A DNA stretch of 64,000 bases from Cryptomeria japonica (taxonomy: Eukaryota > Streptophyta > Pinopsida > Cupressales > Cupressaceae). Shown here piece by piece: positions 56,901-61,269 of this stretch (position 1 is the stretch's first letter; the number at the start of each line of letters is the position of its first letter). Location: the NCBI RefSeq assembly GCF_030272615.1, contig NC_081408.1:621794476-621858475 (forward strand), given 5' to 3'. The notes beneath the pieces are model-generated. The model did no database searches. It was given only the letters and a program-made list of their open reading frames with translations, and had not been told where the DNA came from. The position numbers and the translations under genes are program-made.

Positions 56901-59427
56901 GAATAAGAATAGGTAGATTTTAATGAATATATAGATTAAGAATGTTTATTAATATCATACATAATATATATTAAAGAATACGGATGACTAATCATATTAC
57001 AGACAACTAAGCATACACTTCAAACATATCCATATTCATGCACACCAGCCTTAATCTAAATTTCTGCTTTCGTTTGCTGTATATAATTCAAATCTGATTT
57101 GTCTTCTTTGATTCTTTTCCTCCTCTCCTTGTAGTATTGATATGCATTTTATACTCGTCAACCGGCCTTGGAAGATCATGTCTTTCCATTGCTACGTCCC
57201 TTCCAAGGGTGGCATCTCCTTGTAATCTAACAGTTGCTTTTTAACTTAGTAAATTGCTGTCATTTCTAAACTAAACTCATGCCTTTTTATGTATCACATC
57301 CTTTGGGAACTCTCAGCCATCGCACCCCTTCGGGGATGTCTTGTTTAAAGATTTGCTAATACTTCAGGTTGCAAAACAAGGGAATGAATACCTTATGGGC
57401 TGTCGGTTCAGTTTTTAGAAACTTGTGAAGTCTTATTAATTAAGACAATTTTCAGAAATCATCTATTTATTTTATTATTTCTGATTACATTTATTATGAC
57501 ATGATCGGGTGCATGGCAAATGACCCTTGCAAGCCCTTTTGATATGCAATTCAATTGAATGCCCGACAATATTTGTTTATATCATGTATTATAGACTATT
57601 ATAGATAAGATTATTTCCGATATCATAGTGAATAGTAATACTATTATTACATTTATTATGACATGATCGTGGGCACGACATCAAATCCCAAGATGGGTGC
57701 ATAGGCTAAAAATAGCATATTCCATCCATCTGCTATAAGCTCGTCATAATCCACTCACCAACTTGGGTGTTCCATTTTGTCTCGTTTAGCAATGTTTTAT
57801 GACTTGTCATAACTCATACCATTTGTCATAAGTTGTTCAACAAGTGCGATTTATTACAACTTTCTTAGCCCAATTTCTTAAGTCCATACCTCTTGTTCTA
57901 TGATATTGATTACGACACCTTTCGTAACACGAACCCTACTTGGATCAAGAGCAGCCTTCACTAGCTAGCAACATAGAGGTGAGAGTAAAATGATTGTTGA
58001 ATTAAGGCTAATAAGTAATTGTTGCAAGGTGTGTACCCTTGGTCTCCTTGTGTTGTGTAGTGTAGTGCTTGGGTTTGTGACATGGCTTAACAGCCTCTTG
58101 TGGATTCTTTAAGTCTAGTGGTTGTATCGGGCATTAACAGGTCAATCTTTTGGTGCAACGGCAACTGTACTTCTAACAAGTGGTATCAGAGCTTGGGTCA
58201 TAGGTTCAAACCCCTTCGCTTGCACTGGCGGGGATTGTTGCAAGGTGTGCGCCCTTGGATTCTTTGTGCTGTGCTGTGTAGTGCTCAGGTTTTTGACATG
58301 GCTTAACCACCTCCTGTGGATTCTAAGTCTAGTGGTTGTATCAAGCATTAACAAGTTGATCTTTTGGTGCAATGACAACCGTACTTCTAACACTAATAAC
58401 TTGTAAAAATATTTTGTTTGTACTAAATTGAATTTATTGTTTTCGGAATTAAAATAAAAGCTATCTATTATCTGTTATTAGGGTGGTTTAATATTTTCTT
58501 GGGCTTGAATTTTATAACAAGCTGCACACAGAAATATCAAATTTTTAACATTTTAAGTTGGAAAATTCGCTAGATGAATGGAGAAATTTTCTGGAGCGCA
58601 TTGGTCGAGATGAAAACACACTTGATTTTGAACTTAAGGAGAATCCGAATGATCTTTTGGAATTGCGTTTATGGGCATCTTACCGAGGACAGACTTTAGC
58701 AAGAACTGGTATATTACTATCTTGATTGGACAATCAATACATCTAATTCTAAGCAGAATATCAAATACTTTTCATTTGAGAAGCTAGCTTATTTTGTGTG
58801 GCTTTTCTAATGGAACTAATCAATATGCAGTTAGAGGAATGATGTACTACAGAAAGGCTCTTATGCTACAGAGTTACACAGAAAATCCAGTACATGGTGA
58901 TATTTTTCTTTACAACTATATTGTATTTTTTCTAAGATTTATTATTTGGTTTGCCATGAATGTCTTTCTCAACATTTAAATTTTCAGACATTGAGGATGG
59001 ACTTGCTGGAGCTGACATGACAAATGCACAAGGATATGAGCTATCTCGTAAGTCACGGGCTCAAGCAGATATAAAATTTACATACGTTGTAACTTGTCAA
59101 ATTTATGGACAACAGAAACAAAAGCATGCGTCAGAAGCTGCTGATATTGCTTTATTAATGCAAAGGTAGAATCTCAATTGATATAAGCTTTTAGCTTTTA
59201 CTTTTACGTAGTCTGGAATCATGTTTTTGAAGTATGTTTTAGCTTTTGTTCTTATGATAAGTACCTTTATTTAAAATATATTAAGCCCAAAATACCTTTT
59301 GCTGTCCATCAGAAATGAGGCCCTTAGAGTAGCTTATATTGATATTGTTGAGACTCTTAAAGATGAGAAGGCACACAAGGAGTTCTTTTCAAAACTTGTC
59401 AAAGCTGATGCTGATGGAAAAGAGCAG
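17652..59427 (+). CDS. Callose synthase (1,3-beta-glucan synthase), central 18 exons, partial
   Basis: Encodes about 606 residues from the middle of an enzyme normally about 1900 residues long. It polymerises UDP-glucose into callose at the plasma membrane. Exons: 17652-17712, 17875-17956, 23841-23890, 24112-24198, 24300-24385, 24562-24589, 25268-25365, 25471-25552, 25664-25833, 26003-26123, 43449-43546, 43683-43773, 50159-50319, 50418-50527, 58574-58708, 58831-58896, 58988-59165, 59313-59427. All borders are GT/AG, phases fit at every junction and no stop is present. The sequence order (SWHDFVSKNNHN, SLWAPV, GARARLGEIRS, SLREEDYITNR, QWPLFLLSSK, NLEARRRLEFFTNSLFMDM, LRLWASYRGQTLARTVRGM, ADIKFTYVVTCQIYG) is that of the family; the NNHN-SLWAPV and GAR.RLGEIRS wording points to the GSL8/GSL10 clade by recall. 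It is probably functional. The catalytic C-terminal part and the N-terminus lie outside. Confidence 0.92.
18900..23062. other. Intron sequence, possibly a diverged LTR element or LTR
   Basis: No coding frame is recognisable. The segment from TTTAATGTCCCC (19136) to GGGGCATGACA (23052-23062) has ends that resemble the inverted termini of the solo LTR at 14605-16389, with mutations. No target duplication is visible. An A/T-rich minisatellite lies within. Treat the borders as a hypothesis. Confidence 0.25.
20030..20225. repeat. Degenerate A/T-rich minisatellite (ATTGTATTAAC-type unit)
   Basis: About nine tandem variants of a 20-24 bp unit with the theme AATATTAA.TTGTATTAAC. Related looser copies extend left to about 19870. 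No coding capacity. Confidence 0.6.
23841..26123 (+). CDS. Callose synthase exons c-j (membrane helix and start of cytosolic loop)
   Basis: Eight exons with short introns (101-678 bp). Exon c finishes NNHNSLTIASLWAPVLA. Exon d is the helix IYVLDLYIFYTILSAIVGGL with GARARLGE. Exon e carries IRSIEMVHKRFESFPEAFVK. Exon f is only 28 bp (LEGDIAAPQ). Exons g-h hold FSPIWNEIVKSLREEDYITN and EMELLLIPSN..LVQWPLFLLSSK. Exon i (170 bp) has KIKRDEYMGYAVVECYYNVE and exon j ends SRITALTGLL. This segment links the membrane cluster to the large intracellular region that faces UDP-glucose and regulatory partners. Confidence 0.92.
26688..26960 (-). pseudogene. hAT transposase, C-terminal remnant
   Basis: On the - strand KRNRLKSEKEEELIYVHSNL leads into GILTHKESGFK and an acidic, Asp/Ser-rich tail that ends at 26688. 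The KRN.L...... .LIYVH.NL.. pattern is the end of the dimerisation region of plant hAT transposases. The upstream part of the gene is cut off at about 27065 by the copia element; a more N-terminal piece of a hAT transposase continues on the far side at 32940-33556, so the gene was split. Confidence 0.55.
27070..27276 (+). repeat. 5' LTR of copia element 2
   Basis: Starts TGTTGGATATTCC and ends TCTTTTATA directly before the primer site. 207 bp; the 3' copy is 219 bp, the difference lying mainly in a short insertion near TTTGGCCCATATA in the 3' copy. Confidence 0.75.
27277..27291 (+). promoter_or_regulatory. Primer-binding site (initiator tRNA-Met) of copia element 2
   Basis: TGGTATCAGAGCAGG directly abuts the 5' LTR. 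It is complementary to the 3' end of plant initiator tRNA-Met, the usual primer of Ty1/copia elements. Confidence 0.75.
27719..28717 (-). mobile_element. LTR (999 bp) of the - strand family, copy 3
   Basis: On the - strand it begins TGCGGTGGCGCC and ends AAACACCAACA, matching the ends of copy 1 (TGTTGGTGGCTCC, CACATTAACA). Internal similarity includes the AAACCCTAATTAGGG motif, the TATATAAGG box at 28459-28469 with CTCATTTG behind it, TTCATG.TGTTAGA.TGA.TGAA, and an AACCCTATCCCTCTTTCCC stretch matching copy 1 near 1065-1085. It is nested in copia element 2. The body of the element (28718 to about 31660) lies on its right, as expected for a - strand 3' LTR. Confidence 0.65.
28731..28952 (-). 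pseudogene. C-terminal end of the family ORF, copy 3
   Basis: A 73-codon frame that stops 14 bp before the copy-3 LTR. It contains NTPDWHHM and EELEIVARINAKIRREQE, comparable to LMPDWENTL and EELDSVLARLLKYARRERER in the ORF that precedes the copy-1 LTR. It ends with a Pro-rich tail (PSPIPALAPPQQD). The upstream frame is not open, so this is a remnant. Function unknown. Confidence 0.45.
28953..30333 (-). other. Eroded body/leader of the copy-3 LTR element
   Basis: Lies between the residual ORF and the repeat array. Only short frames without motifs are present. By position it should be the remaining ORF and untranslated leader of the - strand element. Confidence 0.35.
30334..31657. repeat. Array of more than 30 GGCGGACTTT-type words
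   Basis: The word GGCGGACTTT, with variants GGCGGAGTTT, GGCAGACTTT and GGTGGACTTT, recurs at irregular 30-75 bp spacing in the left half. In the right half (31245-31600) it forms a regular 24-28 bp tandem, AGGGCGGAGTTTTCATCCC followed by TCTCCAT, interrupted by a longer unit containing GGAGAGTTCACAACTTGGG. The array lies where the 5' leader of the - strand copy-3 element is expected. The + strand frames through it are low complexity and not credible as genes. Confidence 0.75.
31690..32264 (+). pseudogene. Copia RT and RNase H remnant of copia element 2
   Basis: Starts inside the reverse transcriptase palm with NVYVDDLVIIGNS, which includes the catalytic DD, continues LKKAFDMTNLGLLHY, and after several stops reaches MCHWKAAKRVLRCIQGTMNH and YIDADYAGFVDDRKSTSRF, the start of RNase H. 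The frame ends about 50 bp before the polypurine tract, so the rest of RNase H is missing. Stops and shifts make it non-functional. The RT fingers, integrase and protease are absent. Confidence 0.7.
32317..32535 (+). repeat. 3' LTR of copia element 2
   Basis: Begins TGATGGATATTCC after the GGGGGGAA polypurine tract and ends CTCTAATA before the GTAGG duplication. It shares long stretches with the 5' LTR, with scattered substitutions that indicate an old insertion. Confidence 0.75.
32541..34310 (-). pseudogene. hAT transposase, central remnant and flank
   Basis: Read on the - strand, 33311-33556 contains NVVQVITNNAKNCRVVGLLV and HMFWTPCAIHS, the block common to plant hAT transposases (VTDNA.N....G..L....... 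WTPC..H). Broken frames down to about 32900 give TRFASN-like and ISPHWSIWRQ-like pieces of the following region, with frameshifts. About 33600-34310 has no recognisable gene; words such as CCGAACCCACAG and GGGTTCGAACC near 33750-33800 may be subterminal repeats of this element, since similar GGTTC/GGGTTTGG words occur at 26390-26455. Termini and target duplication were not found. Confidence 0.55.
34311..35049 (-). mobile_element. Truncated LTR of the - strand family, copy 2
   Basis: On the - strand it ends CACATCAACA like copies 1 and 3, and matches copy 1 from about 645 to 1378 over its whole length. The first roughly 200 bp of the LTR, including the TATA box, are missing. The ORF at 35050-35922 runs directly into it. 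A 12-bp stretch (TAGATTAGAATT type) near 34955-34975 is duplicated relative to copy 1. Confidence 0.65.
35050..35922 (-). CDS. Retroelement ORF, C-terminal part, copy 2
   Basis: A 290-codon open frame. The first part is basic and helical (RLTEDYWANLMDEQAMKRRM, NWSESKEIDLNVLMREVLNF), the middle is a nuclear-localisation-like basic stretch (PKRRKNMPREVKARGKKIEE VKKKQK), and the tail is Pro/Ser-rich and acidic. It continues, in a shifted frame near 35900, the protein encoded at 36032-37117. Its stop codon TAA lies at the junction with the truncated LTR and seems to be supplied by LTR sequence, so the natural C-terminus is lost. No known catalytic domain is visible. Confidence 0.5.
   Translation of the reverse strand: MQVRSLHSTDLVPTKREKDLIKTRRSEGSEERSSLIRLTEDYWANLMDEQAMKRRMWSRMLVDFMRKCGLFLIPDQVLDDRDHTHPHYENEMKKAILLPNWSESKEIDLNVLMREVLNFSRTWVDMQMNKLVDMSVPFTYERMKPKESTSEDDQRTVSDVRIHADEDSQVPKRRKNMPREVKARGKKIEEVKKKQKIITPLIMPSPPPSVSSIKVIEVTEQNKETQQCSNIVILPGNIQEFHATTTSAPPDENNDQPESPTVLLQVSLGNEVYDWTKDNLDDNEDVISAS
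36032..37117 (-). CDS. Retroelement ORF of unknown function, N-terminal part, copy 2
   Basis: An open frame of 361 codons, the longest in the window, starting at an ATG (MSKSGYKERKELLKTL). Landmarks: FHAVRFPQSIQCIELI, CYNPLTRMIKSPKGVVITYL with EVFGIPRGTDM, then YEYYPQLTMHRIEDYKRVND, LPTFTYLSIQGFQSEPYRLP. The segment that reads ..I..P.G.V.......I.EVFGIP resembles uncharacterised repeat-associated plant proteins. The part from YEYY to RYPTDR is homologous to the ORF at 8775-9575. It stops with TAG near 36032, and downstream sequence in the same frame (up to about 35800) still looks coding. Its function is not known. Confidence 0.6.
   Translation of the reverse strand: MSKSGYKERKELLKTLETGFYPEFKISSKWKEIVDTNMHFLDFNEIERRMFGVRDQVPPPAYANIMKIGIFHAVRFPQSIQCIELILECARCYNPLTRMIKSPKGVVITYLVEDAIAEVFGIPRGTDMKDVTKEDYADKYTKKMSVCKSLINKEWMIEPRNHHSKAPKTLTCVDFKEEYTNLIFLLNRVMGMPQGAIFHGWMFSFIQDCLRGTLVNWSKIISDNLDFQLRNVERSKSFAMTSHLVYLLARFVSYRGLICKGEVGNGQGRFKSYEYYPQLTMHRIEDYKRVNDAFTMYITRMLQGGIHRRLSKDVIELIEKYGLWYIQLPTFTYLSIQGFQSEPYRLPRYPTDRMILLEVVR
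37118..38690 (-). other. Leader of copy-2 element with degenerate GTCTGAAAA words
   Basis: No ORF. Short related words (TCTGAAAATC, GGTCTGAA, GGCAGCCA, TTCAGAC) recur loosely, suggesting decayed repeats. The stretch at 38510-38600 is A/T-rich with TTTAATAATTATT duplicated. It lies upstream of the ORF on the - strand. Confidence 0.4.
38700..39400 (-). repeat. Array of GGATAAAAATCC hairpins with AGGGGAAATTCGA spacers
   Basis: About ten units, 55-75 bp apart. Each has an AGGGGAAA(A/T)TCGA word followed by GTCTGGATAAAAATCCGGAC or a variant (GGACAAAAATCC, GGATGAAAATCC). The inner part GGAT..ATCC is a short hairpin around AAAA. Units are clearest at 38730, 38800, 38870, 38950, 39010 and 39075 and decay to the right of 39180. 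It occupies the leader of the copy-2 element, as the palindrome array does in the element at 7.3-11.8 kb. Confidence 0.7.
40019..40283. repeat. Tandem duplication of a 130-bp unit
   Basis: Two direct copies (about 40019-40146 and 40148-40283) start GTGATAGGAGGTTGTGTGTTTA, share GCAGCAAAGACAACACAC and AAACAAACACAC, and end AGTTAGGCTTGTG. The second copy has a short CACACG insertion. It is flanked by intron sequence with no gene. Small open frames through it reflect the repeat, not coding. Confidence 0.7.
40930..42030 (+). other. LTR-like promoter region in the intron
   Basis: Contains a good TATA box, CTTTATAAATACG at 41058-41070, behind the palindrome AGAGAGACGTCTCTCT, and at the right end GGGGGACATTAC (42006-42017), resembling the GGGGACATTACA terminus of the solo LTR at 14605-16389. 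No matching left end or target duplication was found, so this is at most a partial LTR. Confidence 0.3.
42071..42919. mobile_element. Non-autonomous hAT-like element B with GGGGACG subterminal repeats
   Basis: Flanked by a perfect 8-bp target duplication, TAATTATG at 42063-42070 and at 42920-42927. The ends are CTACGAAACCC and, inverted, CTACGTTAACCC. Behind the left end (42080-42320) and the right end (42810-42905) are dense clusters of GGGGACG and CCGTCCCC. The core at 42395-42525 matches the core of element A, including GGGGGCGCTGCCCCC. The 849-bp length, 8-bp duplication and subterminal repeats fit the hAT superfamily. No transposase is encoded. Confidence 0.8.
43449..43773 (+). CDS. Callose synthase exons k-l
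   Basis: Exon k (43449-43546) encodes MHDETPALAKGAVTAMQDLY plus DVVIHDLLSNSS. Exon l (43683-43773) encodes DYYDTWGIVTKARNEGRLFS and ends RMEWPKDMEI. They follow a 17.3-kb intron that holds four or more nested elements, and the reading phase (complete codon at the acceptor, AG|A across the 136-bp intron) still fits. Both align with the conserved E.P.A..A..ALQDLYDV and W.K..EGRLF blocks of the family. Confidence 0.9.
44334..45025 (+). repeat. 5' LTR of copia element 1
   Basis: 692 bp, TGTTAATGCAAG to CATTTACA. It lacks a 21-bp stretch (GTCTTGATCGGTCATGTCCAT) and a 7-bp AATAAAT present in the 3' copy; the rest differs at few positions. A TATA-like stretch (TTGTATATATG) lies at 44846-44856. Confidence 0.88.
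45026..45041 (+). promoter_or_regulatory. Primer-binding site of copia element 1
   Basis: TGGTATCGGAGCCAAG directly follows the LTR. It resembles the initiator tRNA-Met complement TGGTATCAGAGC with one mismatch (A to G). Confidence 0.75.
45117..46328 (+). pseudogene. Copia element 1 gag, zinc knuckle and protease
   Basis: One frame from ATG 45117 to TAA at 46326, broken by TGA at 45525-45527 and TAG at 45756-45758. Gag: FEDRLGGGDDFSAWKFIIQM near the start and the LTLIALDGLP block typical of copia gag. CCHC knuckle at 45828-45869 (CYRCDKFGHYVAKC). Protease: WVIDSGSSRHITG with the catalytic DSG, and later DIKRNLVSLSALEDNG. With the stops present, only the first third of gag would be translated from a standard transcript. 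Confidence 0.85.
46380..46929 (+). pseudogene. Copia element 1 integrase
   Basis: The pre-integrase zinc motif EVWHRRLCHLN lies at about 46385-46417 in a different frame. The catalytic core (46600-46929) has NDYSRKTWIYFLKCKESEEI, RTDNGGGYTS and NGIAERKNKTIVEA, holding the two Asp and the Glu of the DDE triad. The frame ends at 46929 and coding-like sequence continues in other frames to about 47400. Several stops between 46420 and 46560 break the link to the protease. Confidence 0.8.
46930..48576 (+). pseudogene. Copia element 1 reverse transcriptase and RNase H
   Basis: After the integrase C-terminus (frames shifted, GCPIYIHVPKEKR-like) the RT N-terminal fingers are largely missing near 47470-47500. 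The palm resumes with KALYGLKQAPRAWDERIDTY. The catalytic box near 47675-47690 is damaged: a short deletion removes the residues before the DD and shifts the frame. The open frame 47755-48576 then runs MKDLGLLHYFLRLEVWQ, RPDICYAVNALSQFMC, LHGFTDSDWVGSVTDKKSTS and SSTEAEYIAASMAAREAVWL to the end of RNase H (GDQTADILTKPLSE), all intact. Confidence 0.85.
48719..49069 (+). repeat. Series of about ten short hairpins before the polypurine tract
   Basis: Consecutive stem-loops between the RNase H stop and the 3' LTR. Clear ones: stem ATTATAAG, loop GTGACGAT (48767-48790); stem ATCATGG, loop ATGAG (48825-48843); stem GTTGTGGTA with inner stem AACATTT (48847-48892); stem ATGAGAA (48903-48925); stem AGTATTGC, loop GTGCTTAG (48939-48962); stem GATATCAC, loop GTGTTAAG (48963-48986); stem GTATCAC, loop GTGTTTAG (49020-49041). 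Weaker ones at 48719-48745 (loop GTGACGAT), 48988-49015 and 49047-49069 (GTGATTAG). Stems differ; the loops keep GTG at the start. Confidence 0.8.
49155..49166 (+). promoter_or_regulatory. Polypurine tract of copia element 1
   Basis: AGCTAAGGAGGAG directly precedes the TG of the 3' LTR, the usual site of plus-strand priming. Confidence 0.7.
49167..49886 (+). repeat. 3' LTR of copia element 1
   Basis: 720 bp, same ends as the 5' LTR, followed by the ACAAG duplication. It holds two extra stretches (about 21 bp near 49648, 7 bp near 49403) relative to the 5' copy. The 21-bp stretch, with its neighbours, forms an inverted repeat around GACATGAC / GTCATGTC. Confidence 0.88.
50159..50527 (+). CDS. 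Callose synthase exons m-n
   Basis: Exon m (50159-50319) encodes KEQIKRLHLLLTIKDYAVNI, then NLEARRRLEFFTNSLFMDM and a Pro-rich turn. Exon n (50418-50527) encodes VFTPYYSETVLYNMSELEKE, then EDGITILFYLQKIYP, ending with one base of the next Asp codon. NLEARRR..FF.NSLFM and SVFTPYYSE are among the most conserved blocks of plant callose synthases, near the start of the glucan synthase domain. The next intron is 8.0 kb. Confidence 0.93.
50738..51759 (+). mobile_element. Truncated pol-less copia-like element with zinc knuckle
   Basis: The end of an LTR (CAATATCGAAATATCATTTCA, 50738-50758) is followed by a tRNA-Met-type primer site, TGGTATTAGAGC (50759-50770). The same LTR end recurs at 51739-51759. 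Between them are a repeat-rich segment (50790-51270), a gag zinc-knuckle remnant (NCGKLGHIQKFCRT near 51353-51394) and a polypurine tract, TTAAGGGAGGG (51521-51531), directly before the presumed 3' LTR (51532-51759). No protease, integrase or RT is present. Most of the 5' LTR is missing. Confidence 0.6.
50790..51270 (+). repeat. Tandem variants of TTTTTCACAAAAAATCATGG
   Basis: About eight variants of a 60-70 bp unit with GATTTTTTCCACAAAAAATC and GTTTTCT... words. TTTTTT(C)CACAAAAAA forms a small hairpin in each. Frames through it are low complexity. Confidence 0.6.
51790..52579. mobile_element. Probable solo LTR (790 bp)
   Basis: Starts TGTCAGCCCC and ends GGGACATGACA, inverted LTR-type ends like those of the solo LTR at 14605-16389. 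No primer site, ORF or long repeat inside. Flanks (GGTAC on the left, GCCAG on the right) do not match, so either the borders are off by a few bases or the duplication has decayed. Confidence 0.4.
52580..54780. other. Unassigned intron sequence
   Basis: No gene recognised. A 58-bp unit is duplicated at about 53225-53325 (CTTCAAGTTGTGTCTTAAAT and TTTCAAGTTATGCCTTAAAT). Frames at 52708-53109 and 54284-54683 on the - strand show no motif and are probably chance. Confidence 0.35.
54815..55230 (+). mobile_element. Second pol-less copia-like remnant with zinc knuckle and LTR
   Basis: A knuckle-like stretch (GKLGHMKFCKKRL type, 54823-54860) is followed by GGGAGGGTCTCC, as in the remnant at 50738-51759 (GGGAGGGTCTCAAC). 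A polypurine tract, CATTAAGGGGGGA (55005-55017), then precedes an LTR-like segment that starts TATTAAAATAATATTG and ends near AAATATTGAATACGGG. The order and wording match the first remnant, so the two belong to one family. Confidence 0.5.
55726..56319 (-). CDS. Unrecognised 197-codon ORF in an intron
   Basis: The longest open frame without a transposon motif outside the elements above. It runs from ATG (MVKASDQQSTRIPSRDQ) to TAG and has no membrane segment or obvious repeat. The first half is rich in His, Phe and Cys (HFHVFSGIQCTWNLSICFHY), the middle is hydrophilic, and the end is LFHLPPLYLDTASKLLWAIV. No splice partner was found. It could be an exon of an antisense gene, a retroposed fragment or a chance frame. 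Function unknown. Confidence 0.3.
   Translation of the reverse strand: MVKASDQQSTRIPSRDQGALHFHVFSGIQCTWNLSICFHYSDQRCFAHFVREVILNQTFILKKKPKGCQHFYFLFEQTADITTDKHNSYAINSHSEGESMRQNSSLHKTTRTSQTYQSESRAIDCDNQSEMELPTCGHSLQKSARHSSVYVNEKTEKLYLVAGLDPLPDAALFHLPPLYLDTASKLLWAIVTPQPLD
56320..58019. other. Unassigned intron sequence, perhaps an LTR relic
   Basis: No coding frame. The words CTTCCAAGGGTGGC and GGGCACGACATC, and A/T-rich text near 56920-57060, resemble parts of 22190-23062, so both may be diverged copies of one LTR type. Borders not determinable. Confidence 0.3.
58020..58392 (+). mobile_element. TRIM-like miniature LTR retrotransposon (373 bp)
   Basis: Two direct terminal repeats, 58020-58178 (159 bp) and 58236-58392 (157 bp), start TGTTGCAAGGTGTG and end ACTTCTAACA. 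Only 57 bp lie between them: a tRNA-Met primer site, TGGTATCAGAGC (58181-58192), two bases after the first repeat, and a purine-rich GGCGGGGA (58227-58234) right before the second. Flanks are GTAAT (58015-58019) and CTAAT (58393-58397), a 5-bp duplication with one mismatch. This is the structure of a terminal-repeat retrotransposon in miniature, at the small end of the class. It has no coding capacity and must be mobilised in trans. Confidence 0.8.
58181..58192 (+). promoter_or_regulatory. Primer-binding site of the TRIM-like element
   Basis: TGGTATCAGAGC, a perfect 12-base match to the complement of the initiator tRNA-Met 3' end, spaced AG from the LTR. Confidence 0.8.
58574..59427 (+). CDS. 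Callose synthase exons o-r (start of the glucan synthase domain)
   Basis: Exon o gives DEWRNFLERIGRDEN and LRLWASYRGQTLART. Exon p is 66 bp (VRGMMYYRKALMLQSY). Exon q carries GYELSRKSRAQADIKFTYVV, then TCQIYGQQK and ADIALLMQR. Exon r has NEALRVAYIDIVETLKDEKA and ends KLVKADADGKEQ. RGQTLARTVRGMMYYR and KFTYVV.CQ.YG are hallmark blocks of the 1,3-beta-glucan synthase domain. The following exon was not found before 64000, so the last intron exceeds 4.5 kb. Confidence 0.93.
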
Positions 59428-60410
59428 GTATATTTGATTACTAGTTAGCATTTTGATGTCAGACAAAAAATTCTTTTATATATTGAAGCAATCAGATAAC
59501 TATGCAGTTGTCATGTACCAACAAAATAATGAACACTGTGTTCATAAAGGGAGGAAATCATCTATGTAGTTGTTAGTTCTGTTAATAACTGTCTTTGACA
59601 TAATAATGTAGGAATGCGTTGGAATAATGTAATATGATAAATACTGATTGATAAGATTGAATTGAAATTTTGTAGTTTCATTTTAAAAAGGTCAAATGGA
59701 TAGGCAATTTACAGAGAAAACAGGTTTGATGTTAACATTGTCAGTCAATGTCAGGGTTTGTGAATGCATCTATATGCTGTTAACATTTTTTTAAAAAGTT
59801 GCAAATTCATTTGGTTATATAATCCAGTATATGATGGTCATGAGTCTACTGTTGTCCCCTAAAGAAGCAATTACTGATGGGCTTTCAGACATAACTAGAA
59901 TATGCCATTATTTAAAATATGAGTTCTTCTGTTAAGTATATTGTAAATAAATTACACAAATGCCATTTAGGGAACTGGTGAGTAGATCACTTCCAGTGAC
60001 ACATGTAACTGTACAAAAATTTCCTTAACTTGCTCGAGGCCATAATTTTTTGTGTACAGATTTGAAATCAGTAGCCATTATTTTAGAAAGTGCAAACTCC
60101 CAAGAGGGATCTATATAGGCAAAAAAAATGCACCTTGGATTTGTTCTGGTTTTTAATTTTGCTTCTGTTCAAAGCCCCTGAACAGTTGTTCTTGGCAGAA
60201 ATAGTTTTCCAAAGTATTTCAAGTTACCTTGTCTTATTTGAGAGTAGAGGTTGTTAGCAGCATTTGCATTTGTCATTGATGTCAAGTACTTAGATGCATT
60301 CATGTTGATCAAATTTGCATAACTTTCAAAACCCTAGTTTGGTGATGATGAAGATTGAATCAATTCTGAAAATCTAGAATGAAATTTTACCAGATGCATA
60401 TACTTGAAAC

Positions 60411-61192
60411 CTAAGTCACAAGGTTCGAGTTTGAATTCGAATTCGGCAACAATAAAATTCGAATGAAATTCGACGAGGAAAAAAATTCAAAAAAAAATTC
60501 AGATTAAATTTGTCTTATATAAATTTAATTTTTTAAATATAAATAATAAATATTTAAATAATAATTTAAAAAATAAAATAATATTATATTAGATTTTAAT
60601 ATATTATATATTATAATAAATTTTAAAATATTATAATATAAATAAGTTTAAAATTTTAATTTAAATATTATTACTATATAAATCATAATTATATCAAATA
60701 TACAACTTTAATATATATATTTGAATAACTATATTAGATGTGCGTAGTAGGTAGACATATCTTTACATATTTTAACATGGATATTAATCTACATATGACT
60801 TTCTTAACATAGGAAAACTCTAATACGATTTTAATTTAAATCAGACATTTAAGAAATATTAAAAATGCCGAATCACTTCAACGCACAAAACTTTCATTCG
60901 CTTATGTTCCGCGGCTCCACCTATGCGCAGGTTTGGCAATAATTTGTTAATCTTAACCTCCCCCAAATCCCCGCCAGAGGGATTTCTATGTTCGTGCCTG
61001 GAACTGCCCAAACGGGGAAAAGACTGAATAGAAGCAGTAAAAATATGTTTTTTGAATACAGTTTATTGAAAAAAAAATTATGCCCTATACCTGTTCAAAT
61101 ATGAGACGGATTTTAATGAATTTTAAGTCATGTTTTGAAGTTCGCCAAATTTTGAACTTCATGGTTGAAATTCGGCGAACTCTGTGACTTAG
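60411..61192. mobile_element. Non-autonomous hAT-like element C with AATTCG/TTCGGCGAA subterminal repeats
   Basis: Perfect 8-bp target duplication CTTGAAAC at 60403-60410 and 61193-61200. Inverted ends CTAAGTCACAAGGTTCG and CTAAGTCACAGAGTTCG differ at two positions. Behind each end are TTCGAATTCGGC / AATTCGAAT words on the left (60422-60490) and TTCGCCAAATTTTGAA / AATTCGGCGAAC words on the right (61139-61182). The centre is extremely A/T-rich (60480-60760), with a GC-richer block near 60950-61020. 782 bp, no transposase. Confidence 0.82.
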
Positions 61193-61269
61193 CTTGAAAC
61201 ATCACAATCTGTAACAGTATGTCATTGTATGGTCATCGTGTCTTCTTTGAATTTTCTCTTCATTGGATC

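Noticed and set aside
58181-58210. tRNA gene
   Set aside because: TGGTATCAGAGC plus GGTTCAAACC resembles tRNA parts, but there is no cloverleaf; it is a primer-binding site between two terminal repeats.
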